From: Chrysomallon squamiferum | Taxonomy: Eukaryota; Mollusca; Gastropoda; Neomphalida; Peltospiridae | Direction: 5' to 3' | Length of the DNA: 45,767 bases | Assembly (NCBI GenBank): GCA_012295275.1 | Contig: CM022676.1 | Location: 11,380,814-11,426,580 of the forward strand | Shown: positions 1 to 18,067 of the stretch, in pieces | Layout of the letters: every line of letters starts with the position of its first letter | Position numbering within the stretch: the first letter of the stretch is position 1 | The notes under the pieces: generated by a model | The model's input: the letters and a program-made list of their open reading frames with translations, nothing else | Told to the model about the DNA's origin: nothing | Database searches by the model: none | Position numbers and translations under genes: made by a program

Positions 1-446
1 GAAGGAAAAGTCAGTGATACACACTGAACACTAACTGTTGTTGTTGTTGTTGATGTAACTGTTGTTGTTCTTGTTGTTGTGGAAGGAAAAGTCAGTGATA
101 CACACTGAACACTAACTGTTGTTGTTGTTGTTGATGTAACTGTTGTTGTTGTTGTTGTGGAAGGAAAAGTCAGTGATACACACTGAACACTGACTGTTGT
201 TGTTGTTGTTGATGTAACTGTTGTTGTTGTTGTTGTTGTGGAAGGAAAAGTCAGTGATACACACTGAACACTAACTGTTGTTGTTGTTGTTGTGGAAGGA
301 AAAGTCAGTGATATACACTGAACACTAACTGTTGTTGTTGTTGTTGTTGTGGAAGGAAAAGTCAGTGATGTACACTGGAACACTAACTGTTGTTGTTGTT
401 GTTGTTGTGGAAGGAAAAGTCAGTGATACACACTGAACACTAACGC
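1..446. repeat. Minisatellite with TTG-rich spacer, about 7 copies
   Basis: Seven copies begin near 1, 82, 160, 241, 295, 351 and 409. Each has a conserved core starting GGAAGGAAAAGTCAGTGATA followed by ACACTGAACACTAAC and a variable run of TTG/GTT triplets. Spacing falls from about 80 bp to about 55-58 bp because the TTG spacer is shortened and loses an internal GATGTAAC segment. The array continues off the left edge. A single diverged copy of the core lies near 6630-6660. No coding potential is seen. Confidence 0.9.
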
Positions 447-735
447 AGGTGTGACCAGTACGAGAATCTCGTCTTTGTTTAACACAAAACTCGGTTATCT
501 GTGAAACTGTGTTTTCTTCACGTATGTTAACTAGAGATATTTTATTAACGTACTAACTTTTATAAGAACGTAATCTTTATATTATCTAGTTTCTATGTAT
601 AAAATACATAAAATAACGAAAATACTAATAAATATGTATTACTAATTGTAATCCGTGAAGAAACCTGGTTCAACTGACGATGTAAGCAAATAAATAAAGT
701 TCTGTTCGATCATGCGTGGTACTCTTTGACAGGAA
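446..735. other. Intergenic segment, diverged copy at about 6612-6845
   Basis: No gene is seen. The segment shares ordered blocks with 6612-6845, including TCGTCTTTGTTTAAC, GAAACTGTGTTT and AGATATTTTATTAAC, so both derive from one duplicated sequence. In both places a large tandem array starts directly downstream. Confidence 0.6.
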
Positions 736-1197
736 ACACTCGAACACGAACTTTTAACAGCAGTTTTTAAATTGTAAAGTCAGTCAGTTAGTTGTAAGAT
801 ATGACACTCCACTGTGACAGTCTAACACTGCTTAACACAAACTTTTAACAGCAGTTTTTAAACTGTAAAGTCAGTCAGTTAGTTGTAAGATATGGCACTC
901 CACTGTGATAGTCTAACACTGCTTAACACGAACTTTTAACAGCAGTTTTTAAATTGTAAAGTCAGTCAGTTAGTTGTAAGATATGGCACTCCACTGTGAT
1001 AGTCTAACACTGCTTAACACGAACTTTTAACAGCAGTTTTTAAATTGTAAAGTCAGTCAGTTAGTTGTAAGATATGGCACTCCACTGTGATAGTCTAACA
1101 CTGCTTAACACGAACTTTTAACAGCAGTTTTTAAATTGTAAAGTCAGTCAGTTAGTTGTAAGATATGGGCACTCCACTGTGATAGTCTAACACTGCT
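736..1197. repeat. About 91-bp tandem repeat, 5 copies
   Basis: Five near-identical units contain CGAACTTTTAACAGCAG, GTCAGTCAGTTAGTTG and TCCACTGTGATAGTC. Copies differ by single substitutions or a one-base insertion (ATATGGGCAC in the last). The array has no open reading frame and no recognisable mobile-element features. Confidence 0.9.
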
Positions 1198-1350
1198 TTG
1201 AAAACTGTTCTTTCCATGGATTCGCTTTTTTCTTCGATTTCGCGGTTTTCGCAGGAATCTTTTAACTTCTGGATCAGATTAAAAGTTCAACTTGTTCTTT
1301 TGGGAAGCGAAAACCCGCCGCATGCAGACGACAGCGCTTCCGTTTGATGA

Positions 1351-1556
1351 ACATAAACATAAACATAAACAAAAATATAAATATAAACGTAAACGTAAAC
1401 GTAAACATAAACAAAAATATAAACATAAACATAAACATAAACATAAATATAAACATAAACATAAACATAAACATAAACGTAAACATGAACATAAACGTAA
1501 ACGTAAACATAAACATAAACGTAAACATAAACATAAACATAAACATAAACATAAAT
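1351..1556. repeat. Hexamer microsatellite (ATAAAC/GTAAAC)n
   Basis: This is a run of six-base units alternating between ATAAAC, GTAAAC and AAATAT variants. Because the unit is a multiple of three it is open in several frames on both strands (Lys/His-rich or Phe/Met-rich), so those reading frames are repeat artefacts. Confidence 0.95.
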
Positions 1557-2089
1557 ACATTTTAACAAAATAACTTGATTCTCCCGTGACCGATTCCGTC
1601 TTTAATTATTTTCACTCAGATTTCAACAAAATCGTAAATAATTTAGTTCATTTTATTTCATTTTATATCATAAGACAATATATTCCGTATATAAATAAAT
1701 AATTCAAACTGTACTCCTGTTCATTTAATAGTCTGGAAATATCTTTGTGGTAATAGTATTATATTTAACAATAGTCACAGTGGTGGTAGTATTATTATTA
1801 CTAGATATGGTGTTGTTCTGATGTCTGTAATAAAAGCTGTGTTCATACTAGTAGCGCTAGTCGTTCTTGTGCATAACTAAACTAATACCAACAACGTGAC
1901 GTCATTTCTATAAAGCATTTGTAGTTTTAAGAATTATAACATCATTTCCATTAATATTCTAGTTTTAAGAACCATGACGTTTTTTATATGAATAGTACTA
2001 ATATTTAAATACTATGTTATTTCTGTGAATATTACTAGAGAGGAGATAATATGACGTCATTTCTGTAAGCAGCGCTTTGTGACGTCATT
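1557..2089. other. 3' flank of FReD gene A with repeated TGACGTCA sites
   Basis: No gene is seen. The flank holds full TGACGTCA palindromes at 1897-1904, 2052-2059 and 2080-2087, plus related CATGACG blocks, in a loose repeat of about 55-65 bp. The 3' flank of the paralogous gene D (21562-21770) has the same organisation, so these sites predate the A/D duplication. Part of this stretch is probably the 3' UTR of gene A. Confidence 0.6.
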
Positions 2090-3954
<1,865 letters not shown>

Positions 3955-5036
3955 CGTACACTGACAGTTAAAAACAGCTGAAATGAAAGTTTATTTCTCT
4001 GTTACCAATACATGGTCTGTGAAAGCAGAGAAAATTAAACTAGTATTTGTCACTTTACAATACTTCGTACACTGCACATTAACAATAGTTTAAATTAAAC
4101 TAGTATTTGTCACTTTACAATACTTCGTACACTGCACATTAAGAATAGTTAAATCAAAGTAATATTTTTCAGTTACCAATTCATCGTCTACTGACAAATT
4201 AAAACAACTGAATTTAAAGTAGTAAATGTCGTCATCGAGGAATGTGGTTTCAAATAATAAGCAGTGATGTTGTACACACAGATAAATACAAACACAGAAT
4301 TATAAATTGTTATCCTCGTAGAATATGGATCTAAAAGATAACGAAATAATAAAAGTAGTAATTCTGAGATTCTTGTATCACTCCGATAGAATGAAGTCGA
4401 GCAGGACCTTTTTAAAGTGATGCATACCAGACAACAAGCACTGAAGGTTGTCAATAGTAACAGGTTAGATCAGTTTCAAACAAACACCTTCTCGAGCTTC
4501 ACGTGCCAAGTTGCTTCAAAACCACAGTTGCCTGTCTGAATGTCTGTCACTAAAACGTGACCAGATATTCAGAGATAATTGATTTACATCCTGCGTGTGC
4601 AGTAATCAATGTGTTGCTCGTATGATTTCATCAGAAAATAAATAATTAGAATATTCCACAGAACAATGTACTCACAAATCCTCAACAGAGTGGAAAACAT
4701 ACTTCATATCGAATCATTTGTTTCCCTACTGAATTAATTATTTTATTTTATTTTAATTTTATTTTTATTTTTATTTTATTTTATTTTATTACATTTTATT
4801 TTATTTTTATTTTTATTTTATTTTATTTTATTACATTTTATTGTATTTTACTTCATGTGTTTATTTAATAAAAATTGCAAATATGGATAAGTCAGACCAA
4901 TATGTCTTTGTTGGAAATATTATTTCATTCATCTGATTACTTTCTTTATTCGTCATTTTCCTCCCTCTTTCTGACATGTGCTCCACGAAACGTTTGCAGA
5001 GTTGAAGATTATTATTTTTCTATTAGTAATAAGTCA
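3955..5036. other. 5' flank of gene A, with a 60-bp direct duplication and (ATTTT)n
   Basis: No other gene is seen. Two near-identical copies of a 60-bp block lie at 4034-4093 and 4094-4150 (core TAGTATTTGTCACTTTAC). The stretch near 4230-4400, read on the minus strand, matches the 5' flanks of C (17030-17180) and D (19430-19560), including a block reading TGTACAACATCACTG in those copies. This conserved upstream block is a candidate promoter-proximal region. An (ATTTT)n run occupies 4734-4858. Confidence 0.6.
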
Positions 5037-5398
5037 CCTGTAAAACAGTTAGTCTGTAGACTACTGAAAAAAGGTTCAGTGTGTAGACTATTGGGAAAAG
5101 GTTCAGTGTGTAGACTACTGAGAAAAGGTTCAGTGTGTAGACTACTGAGAAAAGGTTCAGTGTGTAGACTACTGAGAAAAAGGTTCAGTGTGTAGAAAAG
5201 GGTTAGAGTGTAGACTACTGAGAAAAGGCTCAGTGTGTAGACTACTGAGAAAAGGTTAGTGTGTAGACTACTGAGAAAAGGTTAGTATGTAGACTACTGA
5301 GAAAAGGTTTAGTGTGTAGACCACTGAGAAAAGGTTAGTTTGTAGACTACTGAGAAAAGGTTTAGTGTGTAGACTACTGAGAAAAAGGTTAGTGTGTA
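5037..5398. repeat. 23-27 bp minisatellite, about 13 copies
   Basis: Units read TGTAGACTACTGAGAAAAGG followed by TTCAGTG or TTAGTG. Length varies between copies because of small deletions. No coding role is apparent; the reading frame through it (Val-Cys-Arg-Leu-Leu repeats) is a by-product. Confidence 0.9.
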
Positions 5399-5799
5399 GT
5401 CCAAAGAGAGACGTTTGTGTCTCAGGAACAGACTTGTGTCTGTTTGTTCAACTGAAGTGTTATAGTTTTCGTATTTTTAAAGAATATTTGTAGTGTCGAT
5501 AAAGGTGAGAAATGAATACTTTTGAAAATCAGAACCAACGGCAGGCACACAAAACAAAACAAAAGAATCAAATGTTTGTCAGAACAGTATTACACAGTTT
5601 ATAGGATATTTCTCCAGTTCACTTACTTCAAACTCTGACGTCACTGGACACATATTTCATACATCCTCACAATAACAGCACTGTAATTTCAGTACCCACG
5701 TGATGGTTGCCCTTCCACTTTTCTCTTTTGAAAAGAACAGTGTTGTTTTTGTTACATTCTACCTGCATGCACTCACCTCTGTTTTGTCACTGGTGTTTA
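5399..5799. other. Intergenic, no recognisable feature
   Basis: AT-rich sequence between the 23-27 bp minisatellite and the inverted dispersed repeat. No exon-like or RNA feature was recognised. Confidence 0.5.
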
Positions 5800-6360
5800 T
5801 CGATACTTCTCGTACAGTCATATTTTTTAAACCTTTTTTTTCTGTCGTTATATTTTGTGATGTTTACTCCTTCTTTGTTCAGAATTCTTGTAAATTTTGT
5901 CTTCTCATTACTAGGACTTCTTTACTGATTTACATTCATGTCTATGTAAAAACGTTAATTGTCATCGTGTTTTCAATATATGTATTATATGTTTTCTCAT
6001 AGGTAACTAATGTGTATGTGTTTAATGTCTGTTTGTATTGTACACACCTAGACCACAAGTAAACTATTTAACAAAACACTCACTGTCTTCTTTATAATAA
6101 TATCTTAGCTGCACTCTGTAAAATTTTGTGTTTTAATGTTTCTTTCAGTGTTTTGTTGTTCGGTGTAAAGAAATGTTTTTTTGAACAGTGAAACAAAACA
6201 ATACAGTTTATCAGTTTGTAAAAATCAGTTATTGATTAGCTAAACTAAACAAACTACACAATGAAATAAAGATTAAAATTCTAACTGTTTTGTTTTCTCC
6301 ACTCGTCATGCCATACAGACAAAAACAACAGACGTTCAGACGAACAGTGAAATATTGACG
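5800..6360 (-). repeat. Dispersed repeat family member, inverted copy
   Basis: Read on the minus strand, this stretch matches 10500-10930, 18268-18560 and 22980-23270 over several hundred bases. Shared blocks include CTGTTGTTT near GACGAGT, TTTCATTGTGTAGTTT, CACCGAACAACA and GACAATTAACG. No terminal repeats, target duplications or coding region were recognised, so its class is unknown. It and the 10500-10930 copy form inverted arms around the 34-bp array. Confidence 0.7.
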
Positions 6361-6611
6361 AATGAATATACAAACTGCTGCAGATATTAGTTTTATATTT
6401 ATTGTTTTGTTTGTTTTGTTTATCGTTATTATTCTTTATTCAGTTATTTTAGTTTACATTTTCAAAATTATCACATTAAATCGTTTTGTGTTAAGCAGCT
6501 TTGGAGAGTGTTAAATAAGATATTTATTTCTATAATTTATCACCGTCATCATTTTTCTTACACTTACTGATACTGATAATGTTATTGATATAAGTACAAG
6601 TCTTATTGTTG

Positions 6612-6845
6612 TTATATTTGTAGAAGGAAAAGAAATGATTGATACACGATGAAACTCTAACAGCGAAGATACACACAGAGAAACCAATATAATAATCTTG
6701 TCTTTGTTTAACGCAAAACCCGATTATCTATGAAACTGTGTTTGATTAGATAGCTTTATTTTACTACATTAACTATAGATATTTTATTAACTCACTAATT
6801 TTTTATATTTATATAACCTTGATATCATCTAGTTTCAAAGCAGTA
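6612..6845. other. Diverged copy of the 446-735 segment
   Basis: Ordered similarity to the left end of the window: a single GAAGGAAAAG core, then CTTGTCTTTGTTTAACGC, GAAACTGTGTTTG and AGATATTTTATTAAC. It leads directly into the 34-bp array, just as the left copy leads into the 91-bp array. Confidence 0.6.
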
Positions 6846-6890
6846 TTAGTTTGTCACTCTAAAGTGCTGATATCTTTATCCAACTTCTCT

Positions 6891-9800
6891 CTGTGTCAGT
6901 ATTTCATCACACGTGTGTTTATCTCTGTGTCAGTATTTCATCACACGTGTGTTTCTGTGTGTGTCAGTATTTCATCACACGTGTGTTTCTGTCTGTGTCA
7001 GTATTTCATCACACGTGTGTTTCTGTCTGTGTCAGTATTTCATCACACGTGTGTTTCTGTGTATGTCAGTATTTCATCACACGTGTGTTTCTGTGTGTGT
7101 CAGTATTTCATCACACGTGTGCTTATCTCTGTGTCAGTATTTCATCACACGTGTGTTTCTGTCTGTGTCAGTATTTCATCACACGTGTGTTTCTGTGTGT
7201 GTCAGTATTTCATCACACATGTGTTTCTGTGTGTGTCAGTATTTCATCACACGTGCGTTTATCTCTGTGTCAGTATTTCATCACACGTGTGTTTCTGTGT
7301 GTGTCAGTATTTCATCACACATGTGTTTCTGTGTGTGTCAGTATTTCATCGCACATGTGTTTCTGTCTGTGTCAGTATTTCATCACACGAGTGTGTTTAT
7401 CTCTGTGTCAGTATTTCATCACACGTGTGTTTATCTCTGTGTCAGTATTTCATCACACGTGTGTTTATCTCTGTGTCAGTATTTCATCACACGTGTGTTT
7501 ATCTCTGTGTCAGTATTTCATCTCACGTATGTTTCTGTCTGTGTCAGTATTTCATCTCACGTATGTTTCTGTCTGTGTCAGTATTTCATCACACGTGTGT
7601 TTCTGTGTGTGTCAGTATTTCATCACACGTGTGTTTCTGTGTGTGTCAGTATTTCATCACGTGTGTTTTTCTCTCTGTGTCAGTATTTCATCACACGTGT
7701 GTTTATCTCTGTGTCAGTATTTCATCACACGTGTGTTTCTGTGTGTGTCAGTATTTCATCACACGTGTGTTTATCTCTGTGTCAGTATTTCATCACACGT
7801 GTGTTTCTGTGTGTGTCAGTATTTCATCACACGTGTGTTTCTGTCTGTGTCAGTATTTCATCACACGTGTGTTTCTGTGTGTGTCAGTATTTCATCACAC
7901 GTGTGTTTCTGTCTGTGTCAGTATTTCATCACACGTATGTGTTTATCTCTGTGTCAGTATTTCATCTCACGTCTGTTTCTGTGTGTGTCAGTATTTCATC
8001 ACACATGTGTTTCTGTGTGTGTCAGTATTTCATCACACGTGTGTTTCTGTGTGTGTCAGTATTTCATCACACGTGTGTTTATCTCTGTGTCAGTATTTCA
8101 TCACACGTGTGTTTCTGTGTGTGTCAGTATTTCATCACACGTGTGTTTATCTCTGTGTCAGTATTTCATCACACGTGTGTTTATCTCTGTGTCAGTATTT
8201 AATCACACGTGTGTTTCTGTGTGTGTCAGTATTTCATCACACGTGTGTTTCTGTGTGTGTCAGTATTTCATCACACGTGTGTTTCTGTGTGTGTCAGTAT
8301 TTCATCACACGTGTGTTTGTGTGTGTGTCAGTATTTCATCACACGTGTGTTTCTGTGTGTGTCAGTATTTCATCACACGTGTGTTTCTGTGTGTGTCAGT
8401 ATTTCATCACACGTGTGTTTCTCTGTGTGTCAGTATTTCATCACACGTGTGTTTCTGTGTGTGTCAGTATTTCATCACACATGTGTTTCTGTGTGTGTCA
8501 GTATTTCATCACACATGTGTTTCTGTCTGTGTCAGTATTTCATCACACGTGTGTGTTTATCTCTGTGTCAGTATTTCATCACATGTGTGTTTATCTCTGT
8601 GTCAGTATTTCATCACACGTGTGTTTCTGTGTGTGTCAGTATTTCATCACACGTGTGTTTCTGTCTGTGTCAGTATTTCATCACACGTGTGTTTATCTCT
8701 GTGTCAGTATTTCATCACACGTGTGTTTCTGTGTGTGTCAGTATTTCATCACACGTGTGTTTCTGTGTGTGTCAGTATTTCATCACACGTGTGTTTATCT
8801 CTGTGTCAGTATTTCATCACACGTGTGTTTATCTCTGTGTCAGTATTTCATCACACGTGTGTTTATCTCTGTGTCAGTATTTCATCACACGTGTGTTTCT
8901 GTGTGTGTCAGTATTTCATCACACGTGTGTTTGTGTGTGTGTCAGTATTTCATCACACGTGTGTTTCTGTGTGTGTCAGTATTTCATCACACGTGTGTTT
9001 CTGTGTGTGTCAGTATTTCATCACACGTGTGTTTATCTCTGTGGCAGTATTTCATCACACGTGTGTTTCTGTGTGTGTCAGTATTTCATCACACGTGTGT
9101 TTCTGTGTGTGTCAGTATTTCATCACACGTGTGTTTCTGTGTGTGTCAGTATTTCATCACACGTGTGTTTCTGTGTGTGTCAGTATTTCATCACACGTAT
9201 GTGTCTGTCTGTGTCAGTATTTCATCACACGTGTGTTTCTGTGTGTGTCAGTATTTCATCACACGTGTGTTTCTGTGTGTGTCAGTATTTCATCACACGT
9301 GTGTTTATCTCTGTGTCAGTATTTCATCACACGTGTGTTTCTGTGTGTGTCAGTATTTCATCACACGTGTGTTTATCTCTGTGTCAGTATTTCATCACAC
9401 GTGTGTTTATCTCTGTGTCAGTATTTCATCACACGTGTGTTTATCTCTGTGTCAGTATTTCATCACACGTGTGTTTATCTCTGTGTCAGTATTTAATCAC
9501 ACGTGTGTTTCTGTGTGTGTCAGTATTTCATCACACGTGTGTTTATCTCTGTGTCAGTATTTCATCACACATGTGTTTCTGTGTGTGTCAGTATTTCATC
9601 ACACGTGTGTTTGTGTGTGTGTCAGTATTTCATCACACGTGTGTTTCTGTGTGTGTCAGTATTTCATCACACGTGTGTTTCTGTGTGTGTCAGTATTTCA
9701 TCACACGTATGTTTCTGTCTGTGTCAGTATTTCATCACACGTGTGTTTCTGTGTGTGTCAGTATTTCATCACACGTGTGTTTCTGTGTGTGTCAGTATTT

Positions 9801-10345
9801 CATCACACGTGTGTTTCTGTCTGTGTCAGTATTTCATCACACGTGTGTTTATCTCTGTGTCAGTATTTCATCACACGTGTGTTTCTGTCTGTGTCAGTAT
9901 TTCATCACACGTGTGTTTCTGTGTGTGTCAGTATTTCATCACACGTGTGTTTCTGTCTGTGTCAGTATTTCATCACACGTGTGTTTATCTCTGTGTCAGT
10001 ATTTCATCACACGTGTTTGTCTGTGTGTGTCAGTATTTCATCACACGTGTGTTTATCTCTGTGTCAGTATTTCATCACACGTGTGTTTATCTCTGTGTCA
10101 GTATTTCATCACACGTGTGTTTATCTCTGTGTCAGTATTTCATCACACGTGTGTGTCTGTGTGTGTCAGTATTTCATCACACGTGTGTGTCTGTGTGTGT
10201 CAGTATTTCATCACACGTGTGTGTCTGTGTCTGTCAGTATTTCATCACACGTGTGTTTATCTCTGTGTCAGTATTTCATCACACGTGTGTTTCTGTCTGT
10301 GTCAGTATTTCATCACACGTGTGTTTCTGTGTGTGTCAGTATTTA
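6891..10345. repeat. 34-bp satellite array, about 101 copies with a CACACGTGTG palindrome
   Basis: Each unit starts CAGTATTTCATC, contains the ten-base palindrome CACACGTGTG (with a CACGTG E-box at its centre) and ends in one of three tails: TTTATCTCTGTGT, TTTCTGTGTGTGT or TTTCTGTCTGTGT. The spacing from the first to the last CAGTATTT is about 3440 bp, giving about 101 units. A minority of units have CACATGTG or CACGTATG. The unit length leaves remainder 1 when divided by three and contains no plus-strand stops, so all three forward frames stay open for kilobases. That is a property of the repeat, not evidence of a protein. Tail types are interspersed, suggesting ongoing unequal exchange or conversion. 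Confidence 0.97.
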
Positions 10346-10499
10346 TCATATACCAGGTAATAACAGTTATATCAGTAACAATATCAGCATCAGTAAGTCT
10401 AAGAAAAAGATTATAAGAATAATTATCCCATTTAACACTCTTGAATGCTGCTTAAAACAAAACGACTTAATGTGCCAATTTTCAAACGGTGAGATTATT

Positions 10500-10930
10500 T
10501 TAAAATAAGTAAAGTAAAATAAGTGAATATAGAATAATAACAATTAAAAATGTAAAGAAAACAGTAAATAAATAATCAAATTCGTAACAAATGAAACTTA
10601 ACAGCAAAACGCAAAATATTACAGAGAGCAGTAAAGACATTATTAAAAACAAGACAGTGAGTGTTTTGTTACATAGTTTACTTGTAGTGTAGAACATACA
10701 ATACAAGCAGATATTAAACACATACACGTTAGTTACATATACGATAACATATAATACAGATATTGAAAATACGATGACAATTAACGTTTTTACATAAACA
10801 TGAAAGTAAATCAGTGTACAAGTCCTACAAATAAGAAAGACAAAATTTACAAGAATTCTCGTTAAAAAAAAAAAGGAGTAAACGTCATAAAAAATGACCA
10901 CACAGGAAAAAAAATTGTTTTAAAAATATT
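10500..10930 (+). repeat. Dispersed repeat family member, direct copy upstream of gene B
   Basis: This is the inverse of 5800-6250 and is related to 18268-18560 and 22980-23270 (blocks such as GACAGTGAGTGTTTTG and GACAATTAACGTTTTTAC). Homologous copies lie upstream of genes B and E and between C and D. It may be an ancestral 5' region of the FReD duplicon or an unclassified non-autonomous element. Confidence 0.65.
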
Positions 10931-11126
10931 ATTGAAAGAGAAATATCGACAAAACTTCAGAGAGTGAAATAAATATTTTATTGTACTGACAAAACAGCTG
11001 ATTGGTTGCATGTAGAACATAACCAAAACTGACGTCCTACAAATAACCTTTCATTTTTGAAAACAGAACTTCGAAGTACAACTAGAAAACTGATACTGAA
11101 ATTACACCGCAGTATTATTTTGAGGA

Positions 11127-11134
11127 TTTATAAA
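11127..11134 (+). promoter_or_regulatory. TATA-like box of gene B
   Basis: TTTATAAA lies 45 bases before the gene B start codon and is conserved at the same place in gene E (23446-23453). If used, transcription would start only about 20-25 bases before the ATG. Confidence 0.45.
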
Positions 11135-11146
11135 CTAAGTATCGAG

Positions 11147-11154
11147 TGACGTCA
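11147..11154 (+). promoter_or_regulatory. CRE-type palindrome at gene B 5' end
   Basis: TGACGTCA lies between the TATA-like box and the ATG and is identical in gene E (23466-23473). This is the consensus for CREB/ATF-type bZIP factors. Its use here is inferred from position and conservation only. Confidence 0.4.
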
Positions 11155-11178
11155 GTGTTAGGAATAGCGAGGTTAAAT

Positions 11179-14168
<2,990 letters not shown>

Positions 14169-14294
14169 AAATGACGTATATTTCAAAGTTACGTCACGAA
14201 ATACAGCGTTGTCTAATTTATTAGTTGTAAACATTACTAATGACTAAAGACATTTTATCAGAAAGCGTGTTATCAAAAGAAATGTATCAAAGAA

Positions 14295-14300
14295 AATAAA
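14295..14300 (+). terminator. Polyadenylation signal candidate of gene B
   Basis: AATAAA lies about 127 bases after the stop codon of gene B. The homologous place after gene E carries ATTAAA (26742-26747). The cleavage site itself is not recognisable. Confidence 0.45.
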
Positions 14301-15452
14301 TAAATATCAATTGCATATTGTGTTCGTTTGGTGTTGTTTTGGTGTTGTTTTTTGTTGTTGTTGTTGTTGTTGTTGTTTTGTTTCTTGTTTTATTTTTTTG
14401 TATGTTTTTTCGTTTTGTTTTCATTGACCGTAAGATACAAAGTAAGTTTAGGTTTTCAGTCGTATATCTGGGTTTATTTATTTAGCTTTTGAAACACTTA
14501 GTCCAAATATTGAGAGATTATCTTAATTACGCAGTCCTGTTTCCTAGACTTAGTGTGTCAGTGACTCTGTGAAACGAAGAAGAGTCTGTACAAGACAGTG
14601 TGAGCCTGTGAAACTTCCACAGAACGAAGAATGAAGACTGGATTCATTACATGGATCACAATACATGGATCACGTATAATTTAGGAAGTATTCGTTCATT
14701 TGACTTACAATCCAAATACTAGATATTTGATGCAGGAGTCACGTGATTCGAAACACCCAGTAATGTTCGCGTCAGATATTTGATAACAGATATGGAATCT
14801 CCATGGTTCGATTATTGACTGGTTTCCTCTCTAGGGTGTGGACTGAGAGTTGCCTGACAGAAAACCGCAGCTGCGTGTGTTAGTACGTCTGACTGAACAC
14901 CAACTGTATTATTAACAACGAAAGAGACAATTCACGAAGGACTAACATATGTATTATTTATTTTCAACTCTTCTTTTCATCTCTCAATTTTACTGTGTTT
15001 TTGAAAATATTCTATTTTTGACATGTATCGACATTTCTTCTGTTTTTTCAAAACGAAAACAAAAAAAGAAAGAAAGAAAGAAGAAATAAATTCACTACAA
15101 ACGAATGTGTATGTGGAGCTGCTCACTGCAATAAAACAAACAAACAAACAAACAAAATTCTCTTCTTCTGCATACCAGTCGCAAACTGATATCTTTGTAG
15201 AAACTCGAGTTGTTCACGAAAATAGTTTTCCAATCTGAATAACACACACACACACATACACACGTGTACACATATTTAAATACATACATACATACTTATA
15301 TACATATACATATATACACATGCACACGTACACACAGACCTTTAGATATATAGAAACATTGATCAGACTTGATATCAGATCAATATTTTTATTTTCCATG
15401 TTTTCTAAGATTCTGTCTTTAATTAAAGAGAACAGAAAACAATCACAACACT
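14301..15452. other. Intergenic, partly duplicated with the 3' flank of gene E
   Basis: No gene is seen. The block around 14731 (CAGGAGTCACGTGATT) matches 27750. A single degenerate relative of the 54-bp unit expanded after gene E lies near 14545-14600. Short CA and (TACA)n runs occupy 15240-15340. Confidence 0.5.
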
Positions 15453-15545
15453 ATTATATTATATTATTTTATATTATATTATATTATATTATATTATATT
15501 ATATTATATTATATTATATTATATTATATTATATTATATTATATT
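15453..15545. repeat. (ATATT)n pentamer microsatellite
   Basis: A pure pentanucleotide run of about 18 units. It is non-coding. Confidence 0.95.
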
Positions 15546-17435
<1,890 letters not shown>

Positions 17436-17919
17436 ATGTTTCAACTGTTCAGGTGTTGTCGCGTAAAGAACACAAATGTTTATTCTATAATTGTTTTACT
17501 TAGTATGATGACGTCGTGTACCACGCAGACAACATGTGGAGATAAATATTTCAGACTGTCAAGTCTCTACAAAGACTTCAAACCAGCTGAAGTTGCAACA
17601 GTTAATTTAAACATCGTCAGCAGACTGGAGTGTGCAATGTCGTGCTACAACAAAGTCAACTGTACAGGTTTCGTCTTCAGCTACGACGACGGCTACTGTT
17701 CCTTGTCGAATACAAAGTTTAATTCACTCAGTTTTAACAAACAGATCGGTGTACAAACATACGGTAAGTGTTCAATTAATGATTTTTTTTTTAATCATAT
17801 TAACTCTTATCATTTGTTATTATTATTATTGTTATTATTGTTATTATTATCATTATCATCTTCGTTATTATTATTATTACTGCTGTTGTTGTTGTTTCGG
17901 TTTTTCTTCTTATTATTAC

Positions 17920-17956
<37 letters not shown>

Positions 17957-18067
17957 GCTGTTGTGTTAATGATTTTTTTTATTTGTATATTTATTTCTCA
18001 TGGTATTTTTTATTTTAAATAGAAGTTGTTACTGATAACCGAAGAGACTGTTATGACGTCATGATGA
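17436..18067 (+). CDS. Gene C: PAN-like + FReD lectin, 3' part lost in assembly gap
   Basis: Exon 1 (17436..17763) starts MFQLFRCCRVKN and encodes a signal sequence and the PAN/apple-like module (TTCGDKYF, LECAMSC, NCTGF, GYCSL), nearly identical to A and D. Exon 2 begins at 18023 after an AG acceptor and reads EVVTDNRRDCYDVMM up to the N run. No FReD exons follow on the far side of the gap; the sequence there is dispersed repeat and then the upstream region of D. Either exons 2-5 lie in a gap larger than its 200-N placeholder, or C is a truncated duplicate. The visible part has no disabling mutation. Confidence 0.85.
17806..17957. repeat. (TTA)n-rich tract in intron 1 of gene C
   Basis: Interrupted TTA triplets, matching the tract in intron 1 of D and, in reverse, of A. 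Confidence 0.9.

Noticed and set aside
1274-1573. Small Lys/His- or Phe/Met-rich proteins
   Set aside because: They are translations of the ATAAAC hexamer repeat, open on both strands.
5700-6002. Hydrophobic open frame also seen inverted at 10500-10901
   Set aside because: The two frames are parts of the dispersed repeat; T-rich sequence gives hydrophobic codons, and the frame is not preserved with indels between copies.
6891-10345. CRISPR array
   Set aside because: Units are directly abutting and near-identical with no unique spacers, and the context is a eukaryotic genome with introns.
6819-10508. Very long Cys/Val/Ser-rich open frames, up to 1229 codons, over the 34-bp array
   Set aside because: All three forward frames are open equally because the 34-bp unit has no plus-strand stop and its length is not a multiple of three. 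There is no splice structure, no frame-specific substitution pattern and no known domain.
11146-11178. Upstream GTG start for gene B (and the same before gene E)
   Set aside because: The GTG lies in the region holding the CRE-type palindrome; the ATG at 11179 gives a normal signal peptide and is conserved in both genes.
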